Shown here: positions 36,701-42,458 of the stretch, piece after piece
Layout: each line of letters starts with the position of its first letter
Numbering within the stretch: position 1 is the stretch's first letter
Assembly (NCBI GenBank): GCA_035079385.1
Contig: JAVHKY010000054.1
Coordinates: 3,945,501 to 4,009,500, forward strand
Reading direction: 5' to 3'
Source of the DNA: Aspidiotus rigidus
Lineage: Eukaryota; Arthropoda; Insecta; Hemiptera; Diaspididae
DNA length: 64,000 bases
The notes under the pieces: generated by a model
What the model saw: only the letters and a program-made list of their open reading frames with translations
Database searches by the model: none
What the model was told of the DNA's origin: nothing
Made by a program: the position numbers and the translations under genes

Positions 36701-39700
36701 GACTAATGAACCAATCACAATGCAGTATTGATGCAGCCGATATAATTGAAGGATATGATACTATAAAAACTGATGTCCAAGGTCTTGTTCTGGGTACTAA
36801 CCGAAAGTACTCTCGCAAACCAATTAATGAAGTAGAATCGCATACTTGAGATCTTTTAAATCTTGTGCTCCACTTACATCGGATTATACCCAACATGAGT
36901 TCCGATGACCTACCAAAAGCCCGGACAACATCCACTCTTCCATGCTTGAAAACCTTCACCCCAACTCAGTATCCTACTTCTTATCGCTATTCAACTCCAT
37001 CTTTAATAAACAATAAAGAGGAATACTCCGACGTGGAGTAAAAAAATGCAAACCGCACCCTTTCATTTCAGGCTCGAAGATGGTTGTTTAACCGAAAGCG
37101 CTCGTCGTATTTTCATTTTTTCTGCGGTTTGCATTTTTTTACTCCACGTCGGGAGTATTCCTCTTTATTGTTTAGTATGGATAGCCGTAACTTAAAGGAA
37201 CGGATTCGTGTAGTCCATCTTTAATCAAAATTCGTACCCATTTTCTTGGAAAACTGTTATTATCCTCCCCGTATTGAAACCCGGCGCCGATCTCTTCCTT
37301 CCAGCTTCTTACCGAGTGTTCTTGGCAAATTATTCCAAAAAAGACTCAACAAAAGACTTCTTTGGTAATGAGAGACAAAGAACCCTCTCTCTTCCTATCA
37401 ATACAGCTTCAGAAAAGGACGTAATTCCTTTCAAGCCTACCGCCGGGTATGAAGATATCGTTAAAAAATTTAAAGATATCGGCCTGTACGGTAACCTTCC
37501 TAAAATATACTCCAAAACTTCCTTTATGATAGAACATTGATGGTAAGGATCCAAAATTCACGTTCCTTCCCTCTCCCTGTTCAAAACGGAATCCCCCAGG
37601 GAGAGGTACTCAGCGTTCTACTCTTTCTCTTAGCCATCAATGATATAACAAAACTTGTCTCCCCCCCCTCTCACCCATCGTCTCTTTGCTGACGATTACA
37701 ACATCTCCATTTGCTCTTCCCACCCCCAAAGGACACATTAGACTCCTTCAAACAACGCTCGACGCAATCTCCAAATAGACAACAAAAAGCGGGTCCAAAA
37801 CTTACTCAGTTATTTTCAAGACAAGACTTCCTACCCCTCCTCTTCAACCATTTCTCTTTCAGAATTTTGAAATTCCATCTCGAAATTCAGCTGAATTTCT
37901 CGGGCTTCTTTTTGATCAAACACTTTCCTGGATCCTCCATATCAAAACCCTGAAAGCAAAATGCATCCGTGCCCCATCTATTTTGAAATTTCTCTCACAT
38001 CCTTCTAAAGGATTTTCTATAAAATTATTATTACCACTGTACAAGAGCATAATTCGTTCCAAACTAGATTACGGATCACCAATTTATAATTTAGCCAGTA
38101 AGTCAGTTCTCGCTACACTTGACACGGTTCAAACTTCCTCTGGTGCTTTCCGCACAAGCCCTAAAATAAGTTTATGCGCGGAAGCAGCCGGACTTCTTTC
38201 CTTTTCGGCGACTTATCCTATCCTCCGCTTCCCAATTCCCAGATCTACTAATATACAATACAATTTTTGGTAAAAACGCCTATCCAGTTCCCGCTTCAAA
38301 TAAACACAACATCTCCCTCAATAAATCATTCCCAGCTAACCCTCTTCCACCCATATATACACTCCTCTAACCTTTCCAAACATCCGTCTTGACCTGACTG
38401 AATTACTCAAGTCAGACAACACTACCACCATCTCCAACATTAAATTACTAACACAAGAATATCCAGATTACAAAATTTGTCTTACCGACGGATTCAAAGA
38501 ATTGAATAGAACCGCCTATGCACACTCCATAAATGGGCACCTCACTTCCCACAGAATTCGCAACATTGCCTCCATCTTCACGGCAGAATTAATGTCTCTC
38601 AAATCGCACAACTCCACCAAACAACAAATTTCTCCTCACCGACTCTCTTTCTTCACTCCATTCTCTTCTAGCAACCATCCTCTCATTCAACGAATTCACC
38701 TTATATTACACTCACTGAAATCTATCAACATCTGCATCACTTTCATATAAATCTACATGACCACGACTCAGTCGACCTAGCCGCCAAACCAACAACATCC
38801 TTTCCCAAAATAACTGACAACTCACCCATACCTGTCTCAGATTAAACAAAAAATATTACCGTTCTCTCATTCTAGAAAAATGGACAAATCTCTGGAAGAA
38901 TCAAACTCCCAATAAGCTCCTCAGTATCGAACGAAGTCCCTCACATTGGTCCACGTCTATTAGAAGAGAAGAAGTAATCCTCATGCGACTACAAATCGGC
39001 CATAGAAAGATCACTCACTCTTACCTCATCAATCCGAATCTTCTGACTCCCCCATCTTGTTCTTACTGTCAGAAAGAAACTCTAGCAGTTGAACACCTCT
39101 TTTCCTGTCCTATGCTCGCTCCTCTCTACTCTACCTTAAATATCCTGTCCACCCTCGCACAAACTCTGGGAAACAACTTGGATACAATAACTCTCTCTAA
39201 ATTATTTACGTCGCACTCACTACTATACCAACATAATATTGAAAAAAATAAAAATAAAAGACTTTCTCCAACTCACTACTACCGTTTTTCAATAATCTAA
39301 AAATTAGCCCTTGTTAATTTATAAGATGTATTAGGCTAACAATAATTATTACCCTCAGTGTAGTTTATATAGTTTGTTAATAAAAAAAGATCACTATAGA
39401 TATTAACGCTCTGATTACAAGGAAAAACAATTCTAAAACCCTGAAACAATTCTAAAACCCTGAACTCACGATAGACATTAGAAAAAGAAAGTGAATCCGC
39501 TTCCCATACTTCGCGCAAGCTTCCCTTGTCCTTTTCTCCGTCTGGTCGTTGCTTGTTCTTTTCATCATGGGAGGATTGTTATGGATGCCCACTTCATATC
39601 ATAACTACTGATGCACGCTTTCTATCACCTTATTTGTCCTATGTATGGTACTAATCTGGAGTATTTCCTCACTGTGTTGTCGTGGGTTTCCTTCTTTGGT

Positions 39701-41149
39701 TACATTTTCCCAAAGACCCTCTCAACCACATCTACAGTAGCCGTTGGATGGTGCGATCTTTTCCTCTTCTCGTCAGTGTTCCTCATTAATAAAATTTCTT
39801 GGTAGCAGTATTTCTGAACTCCCGCTAACTTCTGCCTGGGGTGGTGATAGGAGTCGTTTAGAATGATGGTGTCAGTGTCACATTAATGGCAATATTCTTC
39901 AGGTAGCCAGATATAGCAAGAGGTCGGATTTGGAAGTCTTTCGCTTAGGGCTTCTAATAAGTCAAAATTGACAACAAATCTCTATATTATGGGAAAGTCA
40001 CGTAGAAAGGTTATGACTTATGACTATTTTGAAAGCATTGAAATTTTTGCTCCCTCGGGTGATTCCAGGGATCCGCAAACGTGTCTCCCGATCGAATTTG
40101 ATTATTGACCGCGGGATGAAGGATACCAGATTTCATGCTTCTGAAGCAAGGTTTAGTCGCTTATCGCTCTCACTATGAGGAAAGAAGCACTCTTGTGATT
40201 TTCTATTCAAAGTACTGCTGGAATGGAAGAGTAAACAAAATGCTTAAACCAGAATGCAAGATTCTTCTCACACCTTGTATCTCCTATATTTGTTCAAATT
40301 CTACAGTCATAAGAGTATGTGTAAATATTATTGTTCATCATGATGATTATCACTCATCTATGATGTGTTTTTACAGATCCAATCTTTGTGATCATGGAGT
40401 ACGTACCCAATGGCAAGTTGCAAAGTTTCTTGCGTCAGTCACGAGCTCAACGTTACTACAATAATATGCACGGTTCCAGTGGCACACTGACGTCGCGAGA
40501 TCTTACCTCCTTTTGTTACCAGATCGCCAAAGGCATGCAATATCTCTCATCAAAAGGGGTACGTTAAACTAAACCAGCCTCGTGACCGTAAAAACGTAGG
40601 TATAGAAAATTGAACTAAAAATTTCTGTTCTTATTATTGCAGATAATTCATCGCGATTTAGCCGCACGAAACATTTTGATCGGCGAAAATCATATTTGCA
40701 AAGTGGCAGATTTTGGCTTCGCTCGAGATATAATGAATAGTCTAGTTTACGAGCGTAAGTCTGAAGGACGCCTTCCTATACGATGGATGGCTCCCGAATC
40801 CCTCTACGACAATATGTTCTCGGTGAAATCGGACATATGGAGTTTCGGGGTTTTGGTGTGGGAGATTGTAACCCTCGGCTCGACGCCCTATCCCGGCATT
40901 CCGGCTGCCGAAGTGATGCGTAAGGTTCGCGATGGATATCGTTTAGATAAGCCGGAGCATTGTCGAAGAGAATTGTACAACATTATGTACTACTGTTGGG
41001 ATAAGGATCCGAAAGAGCGTCCCACATTTAATGAACTAGTCGATTTATTAGAGGAGCTTCTGTTAACCGAAACAGATTATATTCAGTTGGAACGCTTCCC
41101 TGATCATTCCTATTATAATATGGTTTCGCTAAGCGGCGAAAAATTGTGA
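12705..41149 (+). CDS. Cad96Ca: Cad96Ca-type receptor tyrosine kinase, seven exons
   Basis: Single-pass receptor tyrosine kinase; the Drosophila relative (Cad96Ca/stitcher) acts in epidermal wound response. Exons: 12705-12759, 27753-27991, 30794-31312, 32504-32636, 32725-32877, 40377-40558, 40643-41149; 595 aa, frame kept across all junctions, every intron GT-AG. Residues 1-18 are a signal peptide ([18 protein letters not shown]). About 19-125 is a single cadherin-like ectodomain, then a Pro/Ser/Thr-rich stalk. Residues 231-255 form the membrane helix, followed by [10 protein letters not shown]. The kinase has GEGCFG (299-304), Lys326 in VAVK, Glu343, HRDLAARN (430-437), DFG (450-452) and APE (477-479), so it should be active. 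The protein is somewhat shorter than the fly one, mainly in the stalk. Introns 1 and 5 are full of transposons; the 5' UTR is not located. ATTAAA at 41320 may be the poly(A) signal. Confidence 0.93.
12760..14079 (+). other. Start of Cad96Ca intron 1; nothing recognised
   Basis: Intronic sequence after the signal-peptide exon. Donor is GTAAAT at 12760. Short frames here lack any recognisable motif. No clear repeat. Confidence 0.45.
14180..15000. repeat. Cluster of the TGACGTC-rich dispersed repeat inside Cad96Ca intron 1
   Basis: Contains a G-run (about 14188-14210), a single diverged arm of the foldback element found at 9912-10476 (14240-14400), 'AACCTGTTTTATGGGG' (14650), several TGACGTC/GACGTCA words (about 14704-14850), 'GGAGGGGAACTTGAAAAA' (14757) and 'CCGAGCTTTGCCGGGCGG' (14912). 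Order and content match 9560-10660, so this is a second cluster of the same composite repeat. Confidence 0.6.
15480..16175. repeat. Tandem repeat, period about 117 bp, roughly six units
   Basis: Degenerate units share the words TTGCACATTTGCCCGCTTTGA, GGCATTCTCCGATCTCTCACC and GAGTTTCTCGGTAAC. Anchoring on the 'GGTAA' word gives units at about 15829, 15948 and 16064, with two more diverged ones upstream near 15604 and 15720. A frame of 147 codons on the - strand runs through several units only because the period is close to a multiple of three. No known protein motif. Confidence 0.65.
16176..17371. other. Intron 1 sequence, nothing recognised
   Basis: No coding motif, RNA gene or clear repeat. 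The words 'GAAAATTTTGACC' and 'GGTCC' recur loosely but without a period. Confidence 0.4.
17372..17492. mobile_element. MITE family copy 1 (GTTGAATTGACG ends)
   Basis: 121 bp with inverted ends: GTTGAATTGACGCGCCTGCA on the left and its near complement TGCAGATACGTTAATTCAAC on the right. The same ends occur in a second element at 46273-46400. Internal sequence is A/T rich and differs. Two copies in one 64-kb window show a dispersed non-autonomous DNA element. Confidence 0.7.
17493..20637. other. Intron 1 sequence, mostly unassigned
   Basis: No exon or RNA gene found. 18430-18500 carries a weak copy of the 'AACGGAGTT..GGAACCAGTT' repeat seen at 9560 and 14620. There is a G-run at 18727-18738 and a T-run at 19746-19757. 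Short frames here lack motifs. Confidence 0.4.
20638..21665. repeat. Palindromic minisatellite, about 34-bp unit, about 30 copies
   Basis: Units resemble AATTGCCAATGCTATTGGTAATTTCCTAAACCAG, given here only by parts: a core GCCAATGCTATTGG that is its own inverted repeat around a 3-base centre, then a variable linker, either TTTCCT(A/G)AACCAG or TTTGCAAACAAG. Copies differ by few bases, so the array is fairly young. Each core contains CCAAT and its complement ATTGG. Open frames through it (for example - strand 20673-20930) are by-products of the repeat and not genes. Confidence 0.85.
20920..21004. mobile_element. Hairpin insert inside the minisatellite
   Basis: Arms 20920-20948 and 20976-21004 are inverted copies (29 bp, two mismatches) around a 27-bp loop. 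The arms contain TGCGTGGAAAAGGGGCCT and its complement, sequence not found in the surrounding repeat units. It interrupts one unit of the array, so it is probably a small foldback element inserted after the array formed. Confidence 0.65.
21956..22713 (-). mobile_element. Decayed PLE-B fragment (RT region)
   Basis: Reading the - strand, 22713-22453 gives YESPNFCQF, then [22 protein letters not shown] and YWHRYVD, matching the open PLE-B copy ([29 protein letters not shown]). The frame at 22344-22093 gives [10 protein letters not shown] and [10 protein letters not shown], matching its SLIYRLTG and FQKEVLTI. Frame shifts and stops separate the pieces. Only the middle of the ORF remains. Confidence 0.75.
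22714..23984. other. Intron 1 sequence, nothing recognised
   Basis: No coding motif or repeat assigned. A G-rich, purine-biased stretch lies at about 23597-23640. Confidence 0.4.
23985..24885. other. Second numt: CYTB (+) and COX2 (-) fragments
   Basis: About 900 bp of very AT-rich DNA. On the + strand, 24430-24510 reads, with TGA as Trp, [20 protein letters not shown], matching the conserved CYTB segment PEWYF. On the - strand, 24860-24740 reads [16 protein letters not shown] and continues to NNFFKWI and a TAA stop, matching the C-terminus of COX2 (copper-ligand region SEICG). These two mitochondrial genes are normally far apart on the same strand; here they are some 300 bp apart and opposed, so the insert is a joined, rearranged numt. 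The CYTB piece has lost some conserved residues. Confidence 0.75.
24890..25450. repeat. Degenerate tandem repeat, about 105-bp period, 4-5 units
   Basis: Successive units share a GACC(or T)(G/A)TTTTATxxCGTC box followed about 10 bp later by a 'CCxAGAAATC'-like box; examples begin near 24957, 25061, 25150 and 25261. Words such as GGTCTGTTAATATC and GGTCCGTTAATATC also recur. Strongly diverged, so probably old. No coding sequence. Confidence 0.45.
25558..26100 (-). mobile_element. PLE-B N-terminal fragment
   Basis: The frame at 25785-25558 on the - strand has [17 protein letters not shown] and ILANIVA, matching [16 protein letters not shown] and ALANVVA at the start of the open PLE-B copy (34223-36286). 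Upstream, at 26100-25870, a further open frame of 76 codons with no counterpart in the open copy continues in the expected direction. This suggests that a full PLE-B protein has extra N-terminal residues missing from the young copy. Stops separate the two frames. No RT is present. Confidence 0.7.
26308..26375. mobile_element. Short hairpin element (25-bp arms)
   Basis: 26308-26332 (TGTAACGGTGAAGTTGGTCC plus five more bases) and 26351-26375 are inverted copies with a single mismatch, separated by 18 bp. Could be a tiny MITE or an RNA hairpin within the Cad96Ca intron. No flanking duplication is evident beyond short A/T words. Confidence 0.6.
26376..27752. other. End of Cad96Ca intron 1, nothing recognised
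   Basis: No gene, RNA or repeat assigned. Ends with the acceptor TTTGTTGCAG before exon 2 at 27753. Confidence 0.4.
28100..28770 (+). mobile_element. LINE fragment (RNase H region) in Cad96Ca intron 2
   Basis: Open frame 28108-28623 and the following codons resemble the RNase H part of the LINE at 36908-39335. [16 protein letters not shown] here matches [16 protein letters not shown] there. Then [20 protein letters not shown] matches the usual WIPSHVG...N/DE.AD.AAK end of LINE RNase H domains. Several substitutions and stops show it is inactive. Confidence 0.7.
28771..29450. other. Intron 2 sequence, nothing recognised
   Basis: A/T-rich intron with no motif. A G-run 'GAGGGGGAGGGGGATG' lies near 28820. 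Confidence 0.4.
29455..30060. repeat. GGAGGC / GCCTCC-rich degenerate repeat
   Basis: Very high density of the hexamers GGAGGC and GCCTCC, including the self-complementary 12-mer GCCTCCGGAGGC (about 29850 and 29897) and near versions at about 29611 and 30040. Unlike its AT-rich surroundings this block is GC-biased. Spacing is irregular, so it is a cluster of short palindromes rather than a clean tandem repeat. The open frames inside it are repeat artefacts. Confidence 0.6.
30061..30793. other. Rest of Cad96Ca intron 2
   Basis: No gene or repeat assigned. Ends with the acceptor TCTCTGTTTCAG before exon 3 (30794). Confidence 0.4.
31313..32503. other. Cad96Ca intron 3, nothing recognised
   Basis: Donor GTAAGC at 31313, acceptor TTGTTTCAG before 32504. 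No coding motif, RNA or repeat found between them. Confidence 0.5.
33440..34201 (+). mobile_element. Decayed PLE-A copy, 5' part, in Cad96Ca intron 5
   Basis: Frames resemble the PLE-A copy at 1893-4257: [11 protein letters not shown]...VNFLDLAIS (compare IKFTVEKG...NYLDLTL), then HHPRQKL (compare HHPRHKL), and later the run just before the GIY-YIG domain ending in 'AGGAAGAAAGAAGAGGCAAG'. It breaks off exactly at the target site of the PLE-B element and resumes at 36450, so this older copy was split by a later insertion. Many stops. Confidence 0.75.
34202..34213. repeat. Target-site duplication, left copy (AGGCAAGTCACT)
   Basis: The 12-mer AGGCAAGTCACT occurs here and again at 36450-36461, at the two edges of the PLE-B insert. 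The same sequence (GGCAAGTCACT) exists once, uninterrupted, at the matching place in the PLE-A copy at about 4025. Confidence 0.85.
34214..36449 (+). mobile_element. Young PLE-B insertion with 96-bp inverted arms
   Basis: Insert of about 2.24 kb bounded by perfect 12-bp target-site duplications. 34252-34347 and 36352-36447 are inverted copies (96 bp, 3 mismatches). The left arm is part of the coding frame; the right arm lies in the 3' UTR. It is inserted in the older PLE-A remnant, itself inside intron 5 of Cad96Ca, in the same orientation as the host gene. Penelope-like elements often insert with rearranged or inverted terminal pieces, so the arms may be produced during insertion. The perfect duplication and the open frame indicate a recent event. 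Confidence 0.88.
34223..36286 (+). CDS. PLE-B polyprotein: reverse transcriptase + GIY-YIG endonuclease, open frame, 5'-truncated
   Basis: Open for 687 codons with no internal stop. The N-terminal part has [13 protein letters not shown]. Next come [15 protein letters not shown] and [12 protein letters not shown] (fingers), [10 protein letters not shown] (motif A, catalytic Asp), [12 protein letters not shown] (motif B), [13 protein letters not shown] (motif C with the DD pair) and INYLDLTI. The C-terminal 130 or so residues are the GIY-YIG nuclease: GVYKVEC, a CKDC pair, [10 protein letters not shown], and [10 protein letters not shown]. All expected catalytic motifs are present. The frame begins with a GTG and the first in-frame ATG is about 130 codons in, and the fragment at 25558-26100 has extra upstream coding sequence. 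The copy is therefore probably 5'-truncated and may not be made as a full protein. It would reverse-transcribe its RNA at a nick made by the nuclease. Confidence 0.88.
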   Translation: MVSQFLARYTRRSHTQASNTIGVIYDSHRNLTTPERFRLNNHEVNLLEKGLKFGLPPLNNSNALANVVADLEVKIGPGVNILKKIVLLLSAIPLLPRINNYAIEVIKGLKKRVREEGLIITKADESNAIVVMEKSSFFSKVYDVLGQCGAKENDSFNFPKHIKEVRRVINECEFIIKTPSLKRLLLEPNPVPPLLYGLPKVHKKDNPMRPVVSFVSSPTYALAKFLDRWFKSRVDHESPYSVKNSVSSADRLKDNILPLGSTLISFDVVGLFPNILRATAMQHMGDLLIQTNVRQEELGEFFNLLNICWSPNYCKFDNKFFEFPEEVGIPIGSPLGSLISEVFMSKFELDLFSSGSAYLDQIYYWHRYVDDVLCTWTGPRELLLEFFQYLNNQYPSIKFTLEIGGASINYLDLTICNRDGIHEFAIYTKDTATDITVHGKSFCPVAHKYARFDSLIYRLTGIPLNQSAFQKEVLTIRHLARMNEVNLDIDLMIQRKVTRKCLDSTTSLPRNTALNIRERWMRLPFLGQFSSQLSRVLRPFGFRPVYYNPNTIKSLLVRLKDPIQLTERSGVYKVECKDCNGIYIGETGRQLKIRIAEHRKAWEKKNIGESAFADHLITSGHSIKEGSEVLLYRENAYSKRKALEHIEIIRHLNNDDLNLLNRYIPDEGLIELVYEYDSRRDDSLVQS
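36450..36461. repeat. Target-site duplication, right copy
   Basis: Second copy of the 12-mer AGGCAAGTCACT at the 3' edge of the PLE-B insertion. The interrupted PLE-A sequence continues immediately after it (GTTTGGCAAAC). Confidence 0.85.
36462..36907 (+). mobile_element. Decayed PLE-A copy, 3' part and terminal repeat
   Basis: Continues the remnant that ends at 34201. It encodes [17 protein letters not shown] (compare [17 protein letters not shown] near 4180), then the PLE-A 3' UTR and a diverged terminal repeat ending 'ATGAGTTCCGATGACC'. The hammerhead core is incomplete here: GAAAGTACTCTCG is kept but CTGATGA is not seen next to it. Confidence 0.75.
36908..39335 (+). mobile_element. Decayed non-LTR retrotransposon (LINE), RT + RNase H + zinc tail
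   Basis: Broken polyprotein of a Jockey/CR1-like element. In order: a 'PGQ(or D)NIHSSML' start of the [10 protein letters not shown] and LKPGAD; the core [21 protein letters not shown] region (the usual 'PQGS.LSP.LF'), with the ADD box nearby; [16 protein letters not shown] and [15 protein letters not shown]; the RNase H part ([14 protein letters not shown]); and the tail MRLQIGH with [17 protein letters not shown]. Many frame shifts and stops. A 206-bp foldback element interrupts it at 37008-37213. A second fragment of the same family lies at 28100-28770. Confidence 0.82.
37008..37213. mobile_element. 206-bp foldback element with 12-bp target duplication
   Basis: TCCATCTTTAAT occurs at 36996-37007 and 37214-37225; removing the segment between them restores the LINE reading frame. 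Inside, 37008-37057 and 37123-37174 are inverted arms of about 50 bp containing GAGGAATACTCC, TGGAGTAAAAAAATGC and AAACCGCA. The centre (37081-37110) has GTTGTTTAACCGAAAGCGC followed by TCGTCGT, closely like the inverted arm of PLE-B (GATTGTTTAATCGAAAGCGC, then CGGCGTCGT). The same 12-bp duplication length as PLE-B and the shared motif suggest a non-autonomous relative. No coding capacity. Confidence 0.75.
39490..39890 (-). mobile_element. PLE-A fragment, inverted
   Basis: On the - strand, about 39885-39790 reads [20 protein letters not shown], matching DTIIPNDSCHHPRHKLAA of the PLE-A copy near 3540. Further 3' it contains the segment 'ATGATGAAAAGAACAAGCAACGACCAG', comparable to the stretch before the GIY-YIG domain (about 3860-3890). 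Broken frames. It lies opposite in orientation to the PLE-A copy split at 34201/36462. Confidence 0.7.
39891..40376. other. End of Cad96Ca intron 5
   Basis: No gene or repeat assigned. Ends with the acceptor TTTTTACAG before exon 6 (40377). Confidence 0.4.
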
Positions 41150-42458
41150 ATTTCTTTATTGTTAATTTGAATTTCAGTATTCATAATTCGGTATTATAAT
41201 TATATTGAAAGGTGTATTGACATGAGATTTTTTTTTTCTGATCTGAAATATGGCCTACGATACACGTGTAGTCCACGTTTATTATTGTATTTTTTGTCTA
41301 TTTTAAAATTGTTGTTCGTATTAAACGTTTTATAGATTTTTAAGAAAATTGTGGAAACTTTTACTCAACTGTTTTATCCCAAAAAAGTGGAGCTCCGTGT
41401 ACACAAAAATTTTGAACGAACTTACGACGTCCATGTCTCAGTAGTTGATTGATTTAGTTTAAGAAGGTAAATTTTGAATTCAATTTTGGTGAAATTTCGA
41501 GCTTTGAGCCCTCTACACAATTAAGGCGGAGATTTCAAAACTCCAAATCCTGTTAAGAAAGAGTTTGACCACCAAATGACATAGACAGAAAGAACTTTAA
41601 TTTCGAACTGTGACCTCTGCATGATTGGAAAACTCTGAAACCATCAACTTAGATATACATGAAAGTAAGAAATTCGAGCCTCGAGCCTTGTAAAGATGAA
41701 AAACCAAAAAGTAGCAAGATTTTAAATTTTGAGCTCTCTCTAGGTCTCTCAGAAGATGTCCAAAACTTTTTATATATAATGGTTAGATTTTATTTTCAAA
41801 TAAAGACCGACATTTTAATCAGTCAAAATCCTCATAATTCGAAATTGGAGAATCACAAGACACCTAATGACGGATATTTTCACCTCTCATAAAAGAGACT
41901 CTCTTTTCAAAAAATCACGATTGAGAAATTGTCATATTATTACAAATGATACATAGCTAACCATTCAATTTGATCAATTTTTGACATATTTAACACACAT
42001 CAAATGCCCTACAGGGGAGTGCATCTGAACCCTTAATGTTTTCAGATACTTGGAACGCCTCAACACAAGACATAGCAGTAAAATTCTAATATGCCTAAGT
42101 TTATATCGCAGCTTAATTCGTCCATAACTCGACCTAGGATTCAACAACTTACTCTTGCCCAATACCCATTTCGCCTACGGCATTTGCTTCACAATTAAAA
42201 AATAAAAAAACCATTGACAACTTCTGTTTGAGTTGACGACCTTTTTTTATGCAAAAAATGACAGACATATAATATGACTCCTTAATGATTTCAGCTACCC
42301 GTGAGACTTGAGAAACGATAAAACGAAGAAATTTGTAGCCTAGGTATCGAATTCAATTTTTTTTCAAATCTTTATTGTGACTAAAAGGAAAAAAAAAAAA
42401 AATCAAAATGAATATTTTAAAAACAGGTTGCATCAAAGCAGCATAAACTTAGCAACAG
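41150..42458. other. Intergenic region between Cad96Ca and the secreted protein gene (convergent)
   Basis: Contains the presumed 3' UTRs of two convergent genes. ATTAAA at 41320 is a plausible poly(A) signal for Cad96Ca. No other feature recognised. Confidence 0.5.
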
